Shown here piece by piece: positions 1-9,139 of a stretch of 64,000 bases of DNA. Source of the stretch: an uncultured Christensenellaceae bacterium. GTDB taxonomy: Bacteria > Bacillota > Clostridia > Christensenellales > Pumilibacteraceae. A program made the translations under genes and the position numbers. How positions within the stretch are numbered: the stretch's first letter is position 1; every line of letters starts with the position of its first letter. Below the pieces are notes generated by a model. It was not told where the DNA came from. It searched no databases and saw only the letters and a list, made by a program, of their open reading frames with translations. The stretch spans positions 434,001 to 498,000 of the forward strand of contig CAJULQ010000001.1 in assembly GCA_910587595.1 (NCBI GenBank). The letters are read 5' to 3'.

Positions 1-40
1 CCGCCTTATTTGCAAAATACCGAAAGGAGAACATACATAT

Positions 41-586
41 ATGAATATCTGGCACGACATCGCCCCCGCCCGCATCCGCCCCGAAGATTTTATCGGCGTG
101 ATCGAGATCCCCAAAGGGTATAAACAAAAGTATGAGTTAGACAAAGAAACGGGACTGCTGATCTTAGACCGTATTTTATACACGTCTACCCACTACCCCG
201 CCAACTACGGCCTTATCCCGCGCACGCTTTCGGACGACGGCGACCCGCTCGATGTGTTGGTGCTGTGCAGCGAGAGTTTGGAGCCGCTCAGCTTGGTGCG
301 GTGTTACCCCATCGGCGTGATCACCATGTTAGACAACGGCGCCAGCGACGAAAAGATCATTGCCATTCCTTTCAACGACCCCACGTATAACAACTACAAA
401 GACATCTCCGAACTGCCCGCGCACGTGTTCGAAGAAATGCGGCACTTCTTTTCGGTGTATAAGCAATTGGAAAACAAGCAGACGGCGGTAGACGAAGTGT
501 CCGACCGCCGCCGCGCCGTGGACATTATCAAAGCATGTTTACGTAACTACGACCGCGCGTACGGCGGCCGCGTGAAAACGCTGTGA
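41..586 (+). CDS. ppa: Inorganic pyrophosphatase (family I)
   Basis: This 181-residue cytoplasmic enzyme should hydrolyse pyrophosphate to phosphate, which pulls biosynthetic reactions forward. The family I signature D-G-D-P-L-D is at residues 66-71, preceded by a HYPANYG segment that corresponds to the usual substrate-binding loop. The length matches bacterial family I enzymes. The start is set by an AAAGGAG ribosome binding site about 9 bases upstream. Its promoter lies at or beyond the window edge. It converges on the deacetylase gene with only 6 bases between the two stop codons. Confidence 0.95.
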   Translation: MNIWHDIAPARIRPEDFIGVIEIPKGYKQKYELDKETGLLILDRILYTSTHYPANYGLIPRTLSDDGDPLDVLVLCSESLEPLSLVRCYPIGVITMLDNGASDEKIIAIPFNDPTYNNYKDISELPAHVFEEMRHFFSVYKQLENKQTAVDEVSDRRRAVDIIKACLRNYDRAYGGRVKTL

Positions 587-592
587 CTTTTT

Positions 593-1420
593 TCAAACGG
601 GCAGTTTGGCAAAAAACCGTTGGGTGCTCACGTTGCCGCGGCGATTATACCGCATCACCGAAAACAGCCCGTCCGTTCGCCCCTTGTAAAAGGTGTTTAC
701 GCCCCCTTTGCACGTGAGCACGGCGCGGTAACCCAATTTACGCAGTATGTCGGGCGTGGCCTTGGAATAGCAACCGAACGGATAGGCAAATACGTTGACC
801 GTACAGCCGCACGCTTTTTCTATGAGGCGGCGGCATTTTTCGCTGTCGGCGGTGAGCCGCCGCGCATATGCCTCGGCCGATTCGCCTTTGCGGCAACGAA
901 TGCCCTTGCCGTCGGCGCCCGTGCGGTGCAGATCGTAAGAATGGTTGCCGATCTCCGCGCGCCCGCGCTTATAAAAGGCCGCCAGCTCGCTCTCATTTAC
1001 ATACGAATACACGGGACTGCGCTTTTTCTCGTCCCGCTCTTTGTCTACATAGGCGCCCACCACCGACACCACCATTTTCATGTCGTATTCTCGGGCGATC
1101 TTTTCCGCGTAAAATATATTGTTGTAAAACCCGTCGTCAAACGTCAATACGATGGGTTTTTCGGGTAAGTCCGCTTTGCCGTCGCAAAAGTCTATTATGT
1201 CTTGCATAAACACGGCGGTATACCCTTTCTCTTTGAGATAGGCAAAATCGGAACGCAACGTGTCGGGCGAGATCACGAACTCGCCCACGTTGGTCTTACA
1301 CACCGAATGATACATCAAAACGGGCACGCGTCGCATTTCGCCGGGGGTACGGGCGGAAGAAACCCCCGACGCCGTACAAAACAGCCACACGGCCGCCAAC
1401 GCGCAAACAACTCTTTTCAT
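593..1420 (-). CDS. Exported polysaccharide deacetylase (NodB domain)
   Basis: A 275-residue protein with an N-terminal signal peptide (residues 1-23, charged MKR start, hydrophobic core, A-x-A-like end) followed by a NodB/polysaccharide deacetylase fold. The motif T-F-D-D-G is at residues 93-97 and supplies the catalytic and metal-binding aspartates; H160 and H165 (H-S-Y-D-L-H) are the likely metal-binding histidines. The protein is expected to remove acetyl groups from peptidoglycan or another surface glycan outside the membrane; the exact substrate cannot be read from sequence. No Shine-Dalgarno sequence is visible in front of the ATG. Confidence 0.85.
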   Translation of the reverse strand: MKRVVCALAAVWLFCTASGVSSARTPGEMRRVPVLMYHSVCKTNVGEFVISPDTLRSDFAYLKEKGYTAVFMQDIIDFCDGKADLPEKPIVLTFDDGFYNNIFYAEKIAREYDMKMVVSVVGAYVDKERDEKKRSPVYSYVNESELAAFYKRGRAEIGNHSYDLHRTGADGKGIRCRKGESAEAYARRLTADSEKCRRLIEKACGCTVNVFAYPFGCYSKATPDILRKLGYRAVLTCKGGVNTFYKGRTDGLFSVMRYNRRGNVSTQRFFAKLPV

Positions 1421-1493
1421 GCGGTTAGTATGGGAAATATAGGGCGCATGTTATACAAACATCGAATGGTAAACGCTTTTTGCCCTCTCGCGG

Positions 1494-1523
1494 TTGACGA
1501 ACGCGCCCGCTGTTTGGTATACT
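1494..1523 (+). promoter_or_regulatory. Promoter of the M3 peptidase-rhaM operon
   Basis: A -35 box TTGACG at 1494-1499 and a -10 box TATACT at 1518-1523 are separated by 18 bases. An AAAGGAG ribosome binding site and the ATG of the peptidase gene follow directly. Confidence 0.75.
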
Positions 1524-1549
1524 TTATGTATCGTTAAAGGAGCGAACAC

Positions 1550-3244
1550 ATGCAAAAAGTAAGTGAATTGCGCTACGAACGCGTAGCTTTGGAAGAAGTG
1601 ATCGAACACATTCGCGCTTGCACCCGCAAAGCGACCGACGCCCGCAACGGACGGGAATTGGCGGAGGCGCGCACGGAGTGCCTCGGCATGCTGTTTCATT
1701 TTCAAACCATGTCTGCCCTTTCGTTCACGCGTTTTTCTCTCAACACGCGCGACCGATTTTATGCGGACGAAAAAGACTACTACGACGAGGCGGTGCCGCA
1801 AACGGAGGGCGAATACGCCAAATTCCAACGCGCGTTTTTGCAAAACCCGCACGTGAAAGAAAGCGAGGCCTACCTTAACCCGCTTGTTTTACAGCACTAT
1901 GCGTTGGCCGTAAAGTGCAACAGCGACCAAGCGGTGCCCTACAAAGTGGAAGAAAACAAGATCGTTACCGAATACACCAAACTGATGGCGGAAACGCTCT
2001 TTCCGTTCGAGGGCGAAGAATTGCCGCTGTCCGCTTTGCGCAAATACTTTACGCACGCCGACCGCGCCGTGCGGCAAAAGGCCTACGAAACGCTCGGCCG
2101 CACGCTGGCCGGCATAGGCGATACGTTAGACGATCTATTCGATCGGTTGGTGAAAGTGCGCACCAAAACGGCGCGCGTGCTGGGCTACGACAACTTTGTG
2201 GCCTTGGGCGACAATTTATTGGGGCGCATATCGTTCGACCGCAACATGTTGCACGCCTTTCGCGACAACGTGAAAAAAGACATTGTGCCCGCAGTGGCGC
2301 GTTTGAAAGAGAACGTGCGGCGCGCACTCTCTTTGGACGGGCCGTTCATGCTGTATGACAACGACTCCTACTTTGCAAACGGCAACCCCGCCCCCGTGTT
2401 AAACGCACAGCAAATGTTCGAGGCGGGCAAAACGATGTATGCCGATATGGGAAAGGAAACGGGCGCGTTTTTCGATTTTATGTTGCAGACCGACGCGTTC
2501 GACGTGTTCCCCCGCGAAGGCAAATGGGGCGGCGGCTACTGCACGTCGTTCGCCGACTACCGCCAACCGTTTATCCTCGCCAACTTTAACGGCACGAGCG
2601 GCGACGTGGACGTTCTCACCCACGAGGCGGGGCACGCGTTTGCCGACTACATGACCTATCGCCAAAACCACGACTTGGAACTCAACGTGGGCGGCATGGA
2701 AACGGCCGAAACGCATTCCATGAGCATGGAATTTTTGTGCTACAAATATATGGACTCGTTCTTCGGAAACCGCGCCGACGACTACCGCTATGCGCACCTG
2801 TGCGACGCGCTCACGTTCTTGCCGTACGGCACCATCGTAGACTACTTCCAAGAAGAAGTGTACTCTAACCCCGACATGACGCCCGCCCAACGCAATGCGC
2901 TGTGGAATAAGTTAGAGAGCGAATTTCGCCCGTGGCTGACCGCCGAGGGCATACCCTATCTCGAAAAGGGCACGCGGTGGCAATACCAAATGCATATATT
3001 CGAAACGCCGCTGTATTATATAGACTACTGCTTGGCGCAAAGCGTTGCGTTGCAATTTTTGGCGCGCAGTCAAGCCGACTATGCGGGCGCGTTCGAGGCG
3101 TACGTGCGCCTATTAAAACAAGGCGGCAATAAAACGTTCCCCGCCTTAGTGACCGACGCGGGGCTTGTTTCCCCCTTTGAAAAAGGCGCGCTGGCCGGCA
3201 TTGCCGCCGACGCGGAAAAACTGCTGCAATCTTACAAAAAATAA
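1550..3244 (+). CDS. M3 family oligoendopeptidase (PepF-like)
   Basis: A 564-residue cytoplasmic zinc metallopeptidase of the thimet oligopeptidase/PepF family, expected to cleave short peptides. The zinc-binding motif H-E-A-G-H is at residues 358-362, followed about 28 residues later by M-E-T-A-E-T-H-S-M, which holds the third zinc ligand glutamate. There is no signal peptide. The start follows an AAAGGAG site with 7-8 bases spacing and a clear promoter. The gene is followed after 16 bases by a rhamnose mutarotase gene, so the two are probably co-transcribed, although no functional link is evident. Confidence 0.92.
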   Translation: MQKVSELRYERVALEEVIEHIRACTRKATDARNGRELAEARTECLGMLFHFQTMSALSFTRFSLNTRDRFYADEKDYYDEAVPQTEGEYAKFQRAFLQNPHVKESEAYLNPLVLQHYALAVKCNSDQAVPYKVEENKIVTEYTKLMAETLFPFEGEELPLSALRKYFTHADRAVRQKAYETLGRTLAGIGDTLDDLFDRLVKVRTKTARVLGYDNFVALGDNLLGRISFDRNMLHAFRDNVKKDIVPAVARLKENVRRALSLDGPFMLYDNDSYFANGNPAPVLNAQQMFEAGKTMYADMGKETGAFFDFMLQTDAFDVFPREGKWGGGYCTSFADYRQPFILANFNGTSGDVDVLTHEAGHAFADYMTYRQNHDLELNVGGMETAETHSMSMEFLCYKYMDSFFGNRADDYRYAHLCDALTFLPYGTIVDYFQEEVYSNPDMTPAQRNALWNKLESEFRPWLTAEGIPYLEKGTRWQYQMHIFETPLYYIDYCLAQSVALQFLARSQADYAGAFEAYVRLLKQGGNKTFPALVTDAGLVSPFEKGALAGIAADAEKLLQSYKK

Positions 3245-3260
3245 ACGCGAGGCAAAACGT

Positions 3261-3578
3261 ATGGAAAAGTACGCATGGAAAGCCCGTTTGCTGTCGGGTA
3301 TGCGCGAAGAATACATCCGCCGCCACCGCGAGATCTGGCCGGAAATGCAGCAAGTGCTGACCGAGGCGGGTATCGTAAACTACACCGTTTGGCTGAGCGG
3401 CAACGAACTGTTCGGCTATTACGAATGTTTGCGCGGCATCGAACACGCCGCGCAAGTACAGCGCAACTCCCCCGTGGTGGCGCGCTGGAACGAATACATG
3501 CGCGACGTGATGGTCATGGACGCCGACCCCGTAACGGGCGCGCAACCGCTACTCGAACAAGTGTTTTCTTTCGGCTGA
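3261..3578 (+). CDS. rhaM: L-rhamnose mutarotase family protein
   Basis: A 105-residue small protein of the RhaM/DUF718 family, which interconverts alpha and beta anomers of L-rhamnose. Family features are the initial K-A-R-L-L-S-G-M-R-E-E-Y segment, a H-x(3)-W-P-E-M stretch and the W-x-S/G-N-E-L-F-G-Y-Y-E core. I start it at 3261, where GCGAGG precedes the ATG; a longer upstream reading would overlap the peptidase gene. Its last 30 bases overlap the 3' end of bioY on the other strand. No other rhamnose genes are nearby, so its physiological substrate is uncertain. Confidence 0.85.
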   Translation: MEKYAWKARLLSGMREEYIRRHREIWPEMQQVLTEAGIVNYTVWLSGNELFGYYECLRGIEHAAQVQRNSPVVARWNEYMRDVMVMDADPVTGAQPLLEQVFSFG

Positions 3579-4268
3579 CAACGGCTTAGTCACCGTTGCG
3601 GCCGGTTCGGGCACGGGCGCTTTGTTGGGTTCGGGGTCTTTTGTTCCCTTTTCTCCCTCTTCGGTTTTGGGATCGGCGGGCGGCGGCAAAAGTTGGCCGT
3701 CGTCCGCTTTTTTGGCCGTTTCGTTCACTTTGCCGATGAGCGATCGGATACGCGGATACAATAAGCACAGCAAATAAATAAGCACAACGTCTTTAACGAG
3801 CATGACCAAAACCGAGGGCACGCCCGCTATCGCCGCCGCCATGCCGTTACCTATATAAAACGCAACGATGGCCACTTGGTAGGCTATGCCCACCGTATAT
3901 CCCGCCAAAACGCCCGCGAGCGCGCACAAAAACAGTTTCCCCGAGCTGAGCGTTTTTTGTTTGCTCACCAAATGCCCCGTTAAAAAGGCTTGCAACACAA
4001 AACCGGGGATATAGCCGAACGACGGCCGCAAAACATAGTCTATGCCGCCGCCTTCCGAAAAGACGGGCAACCCCATTAGCCCCAACAACATATAGGCGAT
4101 TTGCGAAACGGCGCCGTCTTTGCCGCCCAGCACCAAGCCGGCCGCCGCCACAAACAAAGATTGCAACGTAAAGCGAATGGGCGTGAACGGCAAGGGCAAG
4201 CGGATCAGCCCGCCGATCACGGTGAGCATGGTAAAATAGCTTATGCGTACGATCCGTTTGGTTGTCAT
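3549..4268 (-). CDS. bioY: BioY family biotin (ECF) transporter substrate-binding subunit
   Basis: A 239-residue membrane protein with the BioY layout: about six hydrophobic helices and the characteristic stretch F-T-P-I-R-F-T-L-Q-S-L-F-V near residue 35, followed by L-G-x-K-D-G. BioY is the S-component that binds biotin in ECF-type vitamin transporters. Unusual is a hydrophilic tail of about 55 residues rich in Pro, Glu and Lys (residues about 185-239). I start at 4268 rather than at an upstream ATG, because the -10 box lies between them. There is no ribosome binding site; the ATG begins 6 bases after TATACT, so the message is probably leaderless. Confidence 0.85.
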   Translation of the reverse strand: MTTKRIVRISYFTMLTVIGGLIRLPLPFTPIRFTLQSLFVAAAGLVLGGKDGAVSQIAYMLLGLMGLPVFSEGGGIDYVLRPSFGYIPGFVLQAFLTGHLVSKQKTLSSGKLFLCALAGVLAGYTVGIAYQVAIVAFYIGNGMAAAIAGVPSVLVMLVKDVVLIYLLCLLYPRIRSLIGKVNETAKKADDGQLLPPPADPKTEEGEKGTKDPEPNKAPVPEPAATVTKPLSAERKHLFE

Positions 4269-4274
4269 GGCTAA

Positions 4275-4304
4275 AGTATACCACACGCATAGCGCGTTAT
4301 GCAA
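4275..4304 (-). promoter_or_regulatory. Promoter of bioY, leaderless arrangement
   Basis: On the minus strand TTGCAT (4299-4304) and TATACT (4275-4280) are separated by 18 bases. Only 6 bases (4269-4274) separate the -10 box from the ATG, so transcription should begin at or very near the A of the start codon. Confidence 0.6.
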
Positions 4305-4406
4305 TGCTTTTGGCGCGCGCGCCGATAAAAAAGCGGGTAAAATAGGCGCTATATAGGGTGCCATTGTTTTCCAATCGAAAAAATTTAACGAACTTTACCA
4401 AATAGG

Positions 4407-4435
4407 TTGTCTTTTTTTGGCGAATGTGTTATACT
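4407..4435 (+). promoter_or_regulatory. Promoter of the DUF4364-TSCPD pair
   Basis: TTGTCT at 4407-4412 and TATACT at 4430-4435 are 17 bases apart, upstream of the DUF4364 gene with a leader of roughly 50 bases. Confidence 0.65.
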
Positions 4436-4491
4436 GTATAAACTGCGCGCCGACGGCGTGCGAATGAAAGGAAGGCGGAACAAAGGGAAGC

Positions 4492-5016
4492 ATGGAACTG
4501 TCGGGAAACACGACCATCAACAAGTTAATCATGTTGTTCGTTTTCGACAAAATGGATTTCCCCATCATGGAAGACACGGTGCTCAACATCTGTTCGTCGT
4601 CCAATTCTTGGATCCCTTGGATGGAGTGCAAAGAAACGGTGGCGCAACTGCTCGAAACGGGCTTTATCTACCAATCGGTGCACGAAAATAAAGTGTATTA
4701 TTCCATTACGCCCGACGGCAGAATGTGTTTATCGCACTTTTACACCCGTATCCCCTCTTCGCTCCGCGCCGAGATCACCGACTATATCAAAGAAAACCGC
4801 ATGAGTTTTCGGCGCAAACAAGAATACTTCCGCAACTACTACAAAAACGCCGACGGCAGCTACACGGTGCAACTCAAGATCATGGATCCCGCGCAGACCA
4901 TGTTGGAGATCAAACTAAACGTATCCAATCGGCACGTCGCCAAGCTTGTGTACAACAAGTGGGAAGAAAAAGCCGCGCAGATCTTTTATTCATTGCACGA
5001 ACAACTGATCGACTAA
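4492..5016 (+). CDS. DUF4364 family winged-helix protein
   Basis: A 174-residue protein matching the DUF4364 family of Clostridia. The N-terminal 75 residues read as a winged-helix DNA-binding domain (N-K-L-I-M-L-F-V-F-D-K-M start, a C-K-E-T-V-A-Q-L-L-E-T-G-F recognition segment, and a Y-Y-S-I-T-P-D-G wing). The C-terminal half resembles the ligand or dimer part of the family. It is probably a transcription regulator, but no target is known from this window. It is followed after 33 bases by a TSCPD gene, with which it shares a promoter and a terminator. Confidence 0.8.
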   Translation: MELSGNTTINKLIMLFVFDKMDFPIMEDTVLNICSSSNSWIPWMECKETVAQLLETGFIYQSVHENKVYYSITPDGRMCLSHFYTRIPSSLRAEITDYIKENRMSFRRKQEYFRNYYKNADGSYTVQLKIMDPAQTMLEIKLNVSNRHVAKLVYNKWEEKAAQIFYSLHEQLID

Positions 5017-5049
5017 ACTTACCGCCCCAATAATAGGAGGAATACCACA

Positions 5050-5331
5050 GTGGAATCTTACAGAACGCAAAAAACATGTTGCCGTCAGATTATTTACGAG
5101 GTAGACGAAAACGACGTTCTTACCAGCGTAAAATTCATTAACGGTTGCAGCGGCAACTTACAAGGCATTGCAAAGCTTGCCGTAGGGCAAAATATCGACT
5201 ATCTGATCGAAAAGCTCAGCGGTATCATCTGCCGCGAACGCACCTCTTGCCCCGACCAACTTGCCAAAGCGCTTTTAGACTACAAAGAGCGCAAAGCGCA
5301 CCCCGAAGAATCGCGCAAAAACGATCGGTAA
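5050..5331 (+). CDS. TSCPD domain protein (TIGR03905 type)
   Basis: A 93-residue protein with a TSCPD domain, the small cysteine-containing domain otherwise found at the C-terminus of some ribonucleotide reductases. Diagnostic segments are I-N-G-C-S-G-N-L-Q-G-I near residue 35 and R-T-S-C-P-D-Q-L-A-K-A-L near residue 73. The GTG start at 5050 is fixed by a strong AGGAGG site 9 bases upstream. Stand-alone TSCPD proteins of this size are common in Clostridia; their function is not established. An intrinsic terminator follows the stop codon. Confidence 0.85.
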   Translation: MESYRTQKTCCRQIIYEVDENDVLTSVKFINGCSGNLQGIAKLAVGQNIDYLIEKLSGIICRERTSCPDQLAKALLDYKERKAHPEESRKNDR

Positions 5332-5344
5332 CAAAAAAGAAAAC

Positions 5345-5378
5345 ATCGCCCCCGTTTTGAACGGAGGCGATTTTTTTT
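5345..5378 (+). terminator. Intrinsic terminator after the TSCPD gene
   Basis: A 12-base stem (5345-5356 with 5360-5371, one mismatch) with a TTG loop is followed by eight T residues. The hairpin also lies just behind valS on the other strand. Confidence 0.85.
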
Positions 5379-5390
5379 GCAATGGGGCGA

Positions 5391-7997
5391 TCAAACCGTT
5401 TCGGCCAAAGAGGCTTGCAGTTTCTTTATAAGTTCGGCGTACTTCTCCACCTTGGCTTTTTCTTCTTCGATCAGTTTGGCGGGCGCTTTGGCCACAAAGC
5501 CGGCGTTGCTTAATTTGCCTTGCGCGCGTTGCCACTCGGCTTGCGCCGTTTGCAATTCTTTTTGCAAACGTTCTTTCTCGGCGGCGGTGTCTACCAACTC
5601 GCCGAGCGGGATAAACACCTCCGCCCACGGTGTTGTGACCGTTACGCATTTTTCGGCGGGGCGCGCAAACGTTACGCTGTTGCCGCCCGCCAACTTTTCT
5701 ATATACCCCGCGCCCGCGCGCAACAGTTTTTCGTTGCCCTCGCTAGGCACGATAAACAGCGCGGTGCGCTTGTTTTGCGGCACCTTGCGTTCGGCGCGCA
5801 ACGCGCGTATGCGCGTGATGATCTCTTTGAGACACTCGGTCTGCTTTTTGGCGGCGGGATAGCGCGGCGCCTTTTGGGGATACGCGCTGATCATAATGCT
5901 CGGGGCGTCGTTTTGGGGCAAGTTGCCGTAAATCTCTTCGGTGATGAACGGAATAACGGGGTGCAACAACTTCAAGATATTGCGCAGCACGTATACAAGC
6001 ACGCTCACGGTATCGGTGCGATCGGCCTTTTCGGTGCTATATAGGCGCGTTTTGCTCAACTCAATATACCAATCGCAAAAATCGCTCCACACAAAATCAT
6101 ACAACGCGGCGGCGCACAACCCCACCTCGTATTTTTCCATATACCCCACCGACACTTTGATCGCGTCGTCGAGTTTTGTCAATATCCACTTGTCGGCCAA
6201 CGTGAGCTTTGCCTTTTCGATGGGCACCACGTCGGCGTTTTCCAAATTGAGCACCACGAACCGCGCGGCGTTCCACAACTTGTTCATAAAGTTGCGGTAA
6301 CCTTCCAATTTCTCCACGGAAAAGCGAATGTCGCCGCCCGCCGACACGCCGCTCACCAAAGACATGCGCAACGGATCGGTGCCGTGCGTTTCGATGATCT
6401 CCAACGGATCCACGCCGTTGCCGAGCGACTTGCTCATTTTGCGGCCTTGCGCGTCGCGCACCAAGCCGTGAATGAGCACTTTGTGAAAGGGCACTTGCCC
6501 CGTGTGCTCCAATCCCGAAAAAATCATGCGCGCCACCCAGAAAAAAATGATATCGTAGGCGGTAACCAGCACATCGGTGGGATAAAAGTAGGCAAGATCT
6601 TCGGTTTTGTCGGGATAGCCGAGCGTGGAAAAAGGCCACAGCGCCGAGCTGAACCACGTGTCTAATACGTCCTCGTCTTGGTGCACGCCGCCGCCGCAAT
6701 GCGGGCACGTGGCAATATCCGTTTTGCTCACCGTCATTTTGCCGCAAGCGTCGCAGTAAAACGCGGGAATGCGGTGTCCCCACCACAACTGCCGACTGAT
6801 GCACCAATCGCGGATATTTTCCATCCAATGCAAATAGATCTTTTTGAAACGGTCGGGAATGAATTGCACGCTCTTGTCTTTGGCCGCGCGGATAGCGGGC
6901 GCGGCCAGCGGTTGCATTTTCACAAACCACTGATCGGACACCATGGGTTCGATCACGGTGTGGCAACGTTGGCAATGCCCCACGTTGTGCTCATGGTCTT
7001 CGATCTTGACCAATAGCCCTTGCGCGTCGAGGTCGGCCACAATGCGCGCGCGCGCGGCAAAGCGGTCGAGGCCGGCATAGACGCCCGCGTTTTCGGCCAT
7101 CACGCCGTCTTTTTGCATCACGCAGATCACGGGCAGATCGTGCCGCTTGCCCACTTCGAAATCGTTTGGATCGTGCGCGGGCGTGATCTTTACCGCGCCC
7201 GTGCCGAAATCGCTTTCCACGTATTCGTCGGCGATCACGGGGATCTTGCGGTCGCAAAGCGGCAACAACAGCATTTTGCCCACCACCGACGCATACCGCT
7301 TGTCGCGCGGGTTGACCGCCACGGCGGTGTCGCCGAGTATGGTTTCGGGGCGAGTGGTGGCCACGGTCACGTAGCCGTCCTCCCCGTCTATCTTATAGCG
7401 AATGTGCCACAAGTGCGACTGTGCGGGCGCATACTCCACTTCCACGTCGGACAGCGCCGTTTTACAGCAAGGGCACCAATTGATCATGCGGTTGCCGCGG
7501 TAAATAAGTCCTTTGTCATACAGATTGACAAACACTTCGCGCACCGCCCGACTGCAACGCTCGTCCATGGTAAAGGCCAAGCGGTCCCAATCGCACGAAA
7601 AACCCATCTTTTTGAACTGCTCTATGATACGGCCGCCGTATTTTTCTTTCCACTCGTAGGCGCGTTGCAAAAAGCCTTCGCGGCCGAGCTGTTCTTTGCT
7701 AAGCCCCTCTTTGGCCATGGTTTCCACGATCTTGACTTCGGTGGCGAGCGCGGCGTGATCGGTGCCGGGCAGCCACAGCGCTTCGAATCCGCACATGCGC
7801 TTATAGCGGATTATGGCGTCTTGCAAGGTATCGTCCAGCGCGTGCCCGATGTGCAACTGCCCCGTGATATTGGGGGGCGGGATCACGATGGTAAACGGCT
7901 TTTTGTTCTTATTGGGTTTGGCCGAAAAATATTTTTTTTTCTCCCAATCGGCATAGATCTTGTCTTCGAAACTTTTGGGGTCGTACGTCTTGTTCAT
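5391..7997 (-). CDS. valS: Valine-tRNA ligase
   Basis: An 868-residue class I aminoacyl-tRNA synthetase that charges tRNA-Val. The HIGH motif is at residues 49-52 (Q-L-H-I-G-H) and K-M-S-K-S is near residue 520. The editing (CP1) domain lies between them, and the last 65 residues form the lysine/glutamate-rich coiled coil typical of ValRS. The length is normal. The start follows a CGGAGC site. The gene lies 74 bases downstream of cysK on the same strand but has its own promoter. I saw no T-box leader in the short upstream region. Confidence 0.96.
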   Translation of the reverse strand: MNKTYDPKSFEDKIYADWEKKKYFSAKPNKNKKPFTIVIPPPNITGQLHIGHALDDTLQDAIIRYKRMCGFEALWLPGTDHAALATEVKIVETMAKEGLSKEQLGREGFLQRAYEWKEKYGGRIIEQFKKMGFSCDWDRLAFTMDERCSRAVREVFVNLYDKGLIYRGNRMINWCPCCKTALSDVEVEYAPAQSHLWHIRYKIDGEDGYVTVATTRPETILGDTAVAVNPRDKRYASVVGKMLLLPLCDRKIPVIADEYVESDFGTGAVKITPAHDPNDFEVGKRHDLPVICVMQKDGVMAENAGVYAGLDRFAARARIVADLDAQGLLVKIEDHEHNVGHCQRCHTVIEPMVSDQWFVKMQPLAAPAIRAAKDKSVQFIPDRFKKIYLHWMENIRDWCISRQLWWGHRIPAFYCDACGKMTVSKTDIATCPHCGGGVHQDEDVLDTWFSSALWPFSTLGYPDKTEDLAYFYPTDVLVTAYDIIFFWVARMIFSGLEHTGQVPFHKVLIHGLVRDAQGRKMSKSLGNGVDPLEIIETHGTDPLRMSLVSGVSAGGDIRFSVEKLEGYRNFMNKLWNAARFVVLNLENADVVPIEKAKLTLADKWILTKLDDAIKVSVGYMEKYEVGLCAAALYDFVWSDFCDWYIELSKTRLYSTEKADRTDTVSVLVYVLRNILKLLHPVIPFITEEIYGNLPQNDAPSIMISAYPQKAPRYPAAKKQTECLKEIITRIRALRAERKVPQNKRTALFIVPSEGNEKLLRAGAGYIEKLAGGNSVTFARPAEKCVTVTTPWAEVFIPLGELVDTAAEKERLQKELQTAQAEWQRAQGKLSNAGFVAKAPAKLIEEEKAKVEKYAELIKKLQASLAETV

Positions 7998-8029
7998 GTT
8001 ATATGTTTGCTCCGTTCGTATTCTCTAAA

Positions 8030-8058
8030 AGTATAGCACATACGCCGCCGTAAAGCAA
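8030..8058 (-). promoter_or_regulatory. Promoter of valS
   Basis: On the minus strand TTGCTT (8053-8058) and TATACT (8030-8035) are 17 bases apart, with TGC directly before the -10 box (extended -10). Confidence 0.7.
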
Positions 8059-8071
8059 GTTATTTTCGCCG

Positions 8072-9004
8072 CTACGCGCGGGCAAACAGCGGTGTGGAAA
8101 AGTAGCGGTCGCCGCCGTCTGGCAACAGCACCACTATTTTTTTGCCCTTGTTTTGCGGACGCTTGCCTATCTCGGCCGCCGCCCACAGCGCCGCGCCCGA
8201 CGAGATCCCCGCCGAGATCCCTTCCGTTTCGCCCAAAAGACGCGCCGTCGCGAACGCGTCGTCGTCGCTTACCGCGATCACTTCGTCGTATATCTTTGTG
8301 TTGAGCACCTTGGGAACAAATCCCGCGCCTATGCCTTGTATGGCATGCGCGCCCGCTTGCCCGCCCGACAGCACCGCCGAATTTTTTGGCTCCACCGCCG
8401 CTATGCGCACGTTTTGATTGCGGCTCTTGAGATATTCGCCCACGCCCGTGATCGTGCCGCCCGTGCCCACGGCCGACACGAAGATATCCACAAGACCGTC
8501 GGTATCCCGCCAAATTTCCGGCCCCGTATAAGCACGGTGCACTTGCGGATTGGCGGGGTTATCGAACTGCCCCAAAAGCACGGCGCCTTTTATTTGCCGG
8601 CAAAGCTCTTGCGCTTTCATAATGGCGCCCCGCATGCCGTCGGCCGCCGCCGTCAGCACGATCTCCGCGCCGTACGCGCGGATCATGCGCCGCCGCTCCT
8701 CGCTCATCGTTTCGGGCATGGTGAGCACGGCGCGATACCCTTTGGCCGCCGCCACCGCCGCGATACCTATGCCCGTGTTGCCGCTGGTGGGTTCTATCAC
8801 GGTGCCGCCCGCCGTAAGCCGCCCGCTTTGTTCGGCGTCTTGTATCATGGCCGCAGCCACGCGATCTTTGACCGAGCCGGCAGGATTATAGTATTCGCAT
8901 TTGGCCAACAGCGCGGCCTCGCACCCCGTCGCTTTTGCAAACCGCGCCACATGCACAAGCGGCGTGTTGCCCGCAAAGTCGGTAATATCTTTATAGATAG
9001 GCAT
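8072..9004 (-). CDS. cysK: Cysteine synthase (O-acetylserine sulfhydrylase)
   Basis: A 310-residue PLP enzyme that makes cysteine from O-acetylserine and sulfide. The PLP lysine is K46 in G-S-V-K-D-R, and the substrate loop T-S-G-N-T-G-I-G-I-A follows near residue 75. The C-terminal G-T-G-G-T-I-T-G-V-G and S-S-G-A-A segments complete the phosphate- and PLP-binding sites. I start at 9004, where AAGGAG precedes the ATG. A longer upstream reading runs through the promoter and is rejected. No cysE gene is adjacent. Confidence 0.95.
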   Translation of the reverse strand: MPIYKDITDFAGNTPLVHVARFAKATGCEAALLAKCEYYNPAGSVKDRVAAAMIQDAEQSGRLTAGGTVIEPTSGNTGIGIAAVAAAKGYRAVLTMPETMSEERRRMIRAYGAEIVLTAAADGMRGAIMKAQELCRQIKGAVLLGQFDNPANPQVHRAYTGPEIWRDTDGLVDIFVSAVGTGGTITGVGEYLKSRNQNVRIAAVEPKNSAVLSGGQAGAHAIQGIGAGFVPKVLNTKIYDEVIAVSDDDAFATARLLGETEGISAGISSGAALWAAAEIGKRPQNKGKKIVVLLPDGGDRYFSTPLFARA

Positions 9005-9056
9005 TCCGTTATATCTCCTTTTCGGCCGCGTATCGCCCCACGACCGTGTTTTTATC

Positions 9057-9085
9057 ATAATAGGCGCAACGCAAAAAAATGTCAA
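9057..9085 (-). promoter_or_regulatory. Promoter of cysK
   Basis: On the minus strand TTGACA (9080-9085) and TATTAT (9057-9062) are exactly 17 bases apart, giving a leader of roughly 45 bases with no obvious riboswitch. Confidence 0.8.
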
Positions 9086-9139
9086 CCGATACGCTCCCTT
9101 TATTTTGCAAAATTTTTTATAAAATAGGGCGCTAAATCG

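Noticed and set aside
1418..1470. Leaderless promoter for the polysaccharide deacetylase gene
   Set aside because: CATACT lies six bases before the ATG, but no acceptable -35 box is found at 16-19 bases, so the case is not strong enough.
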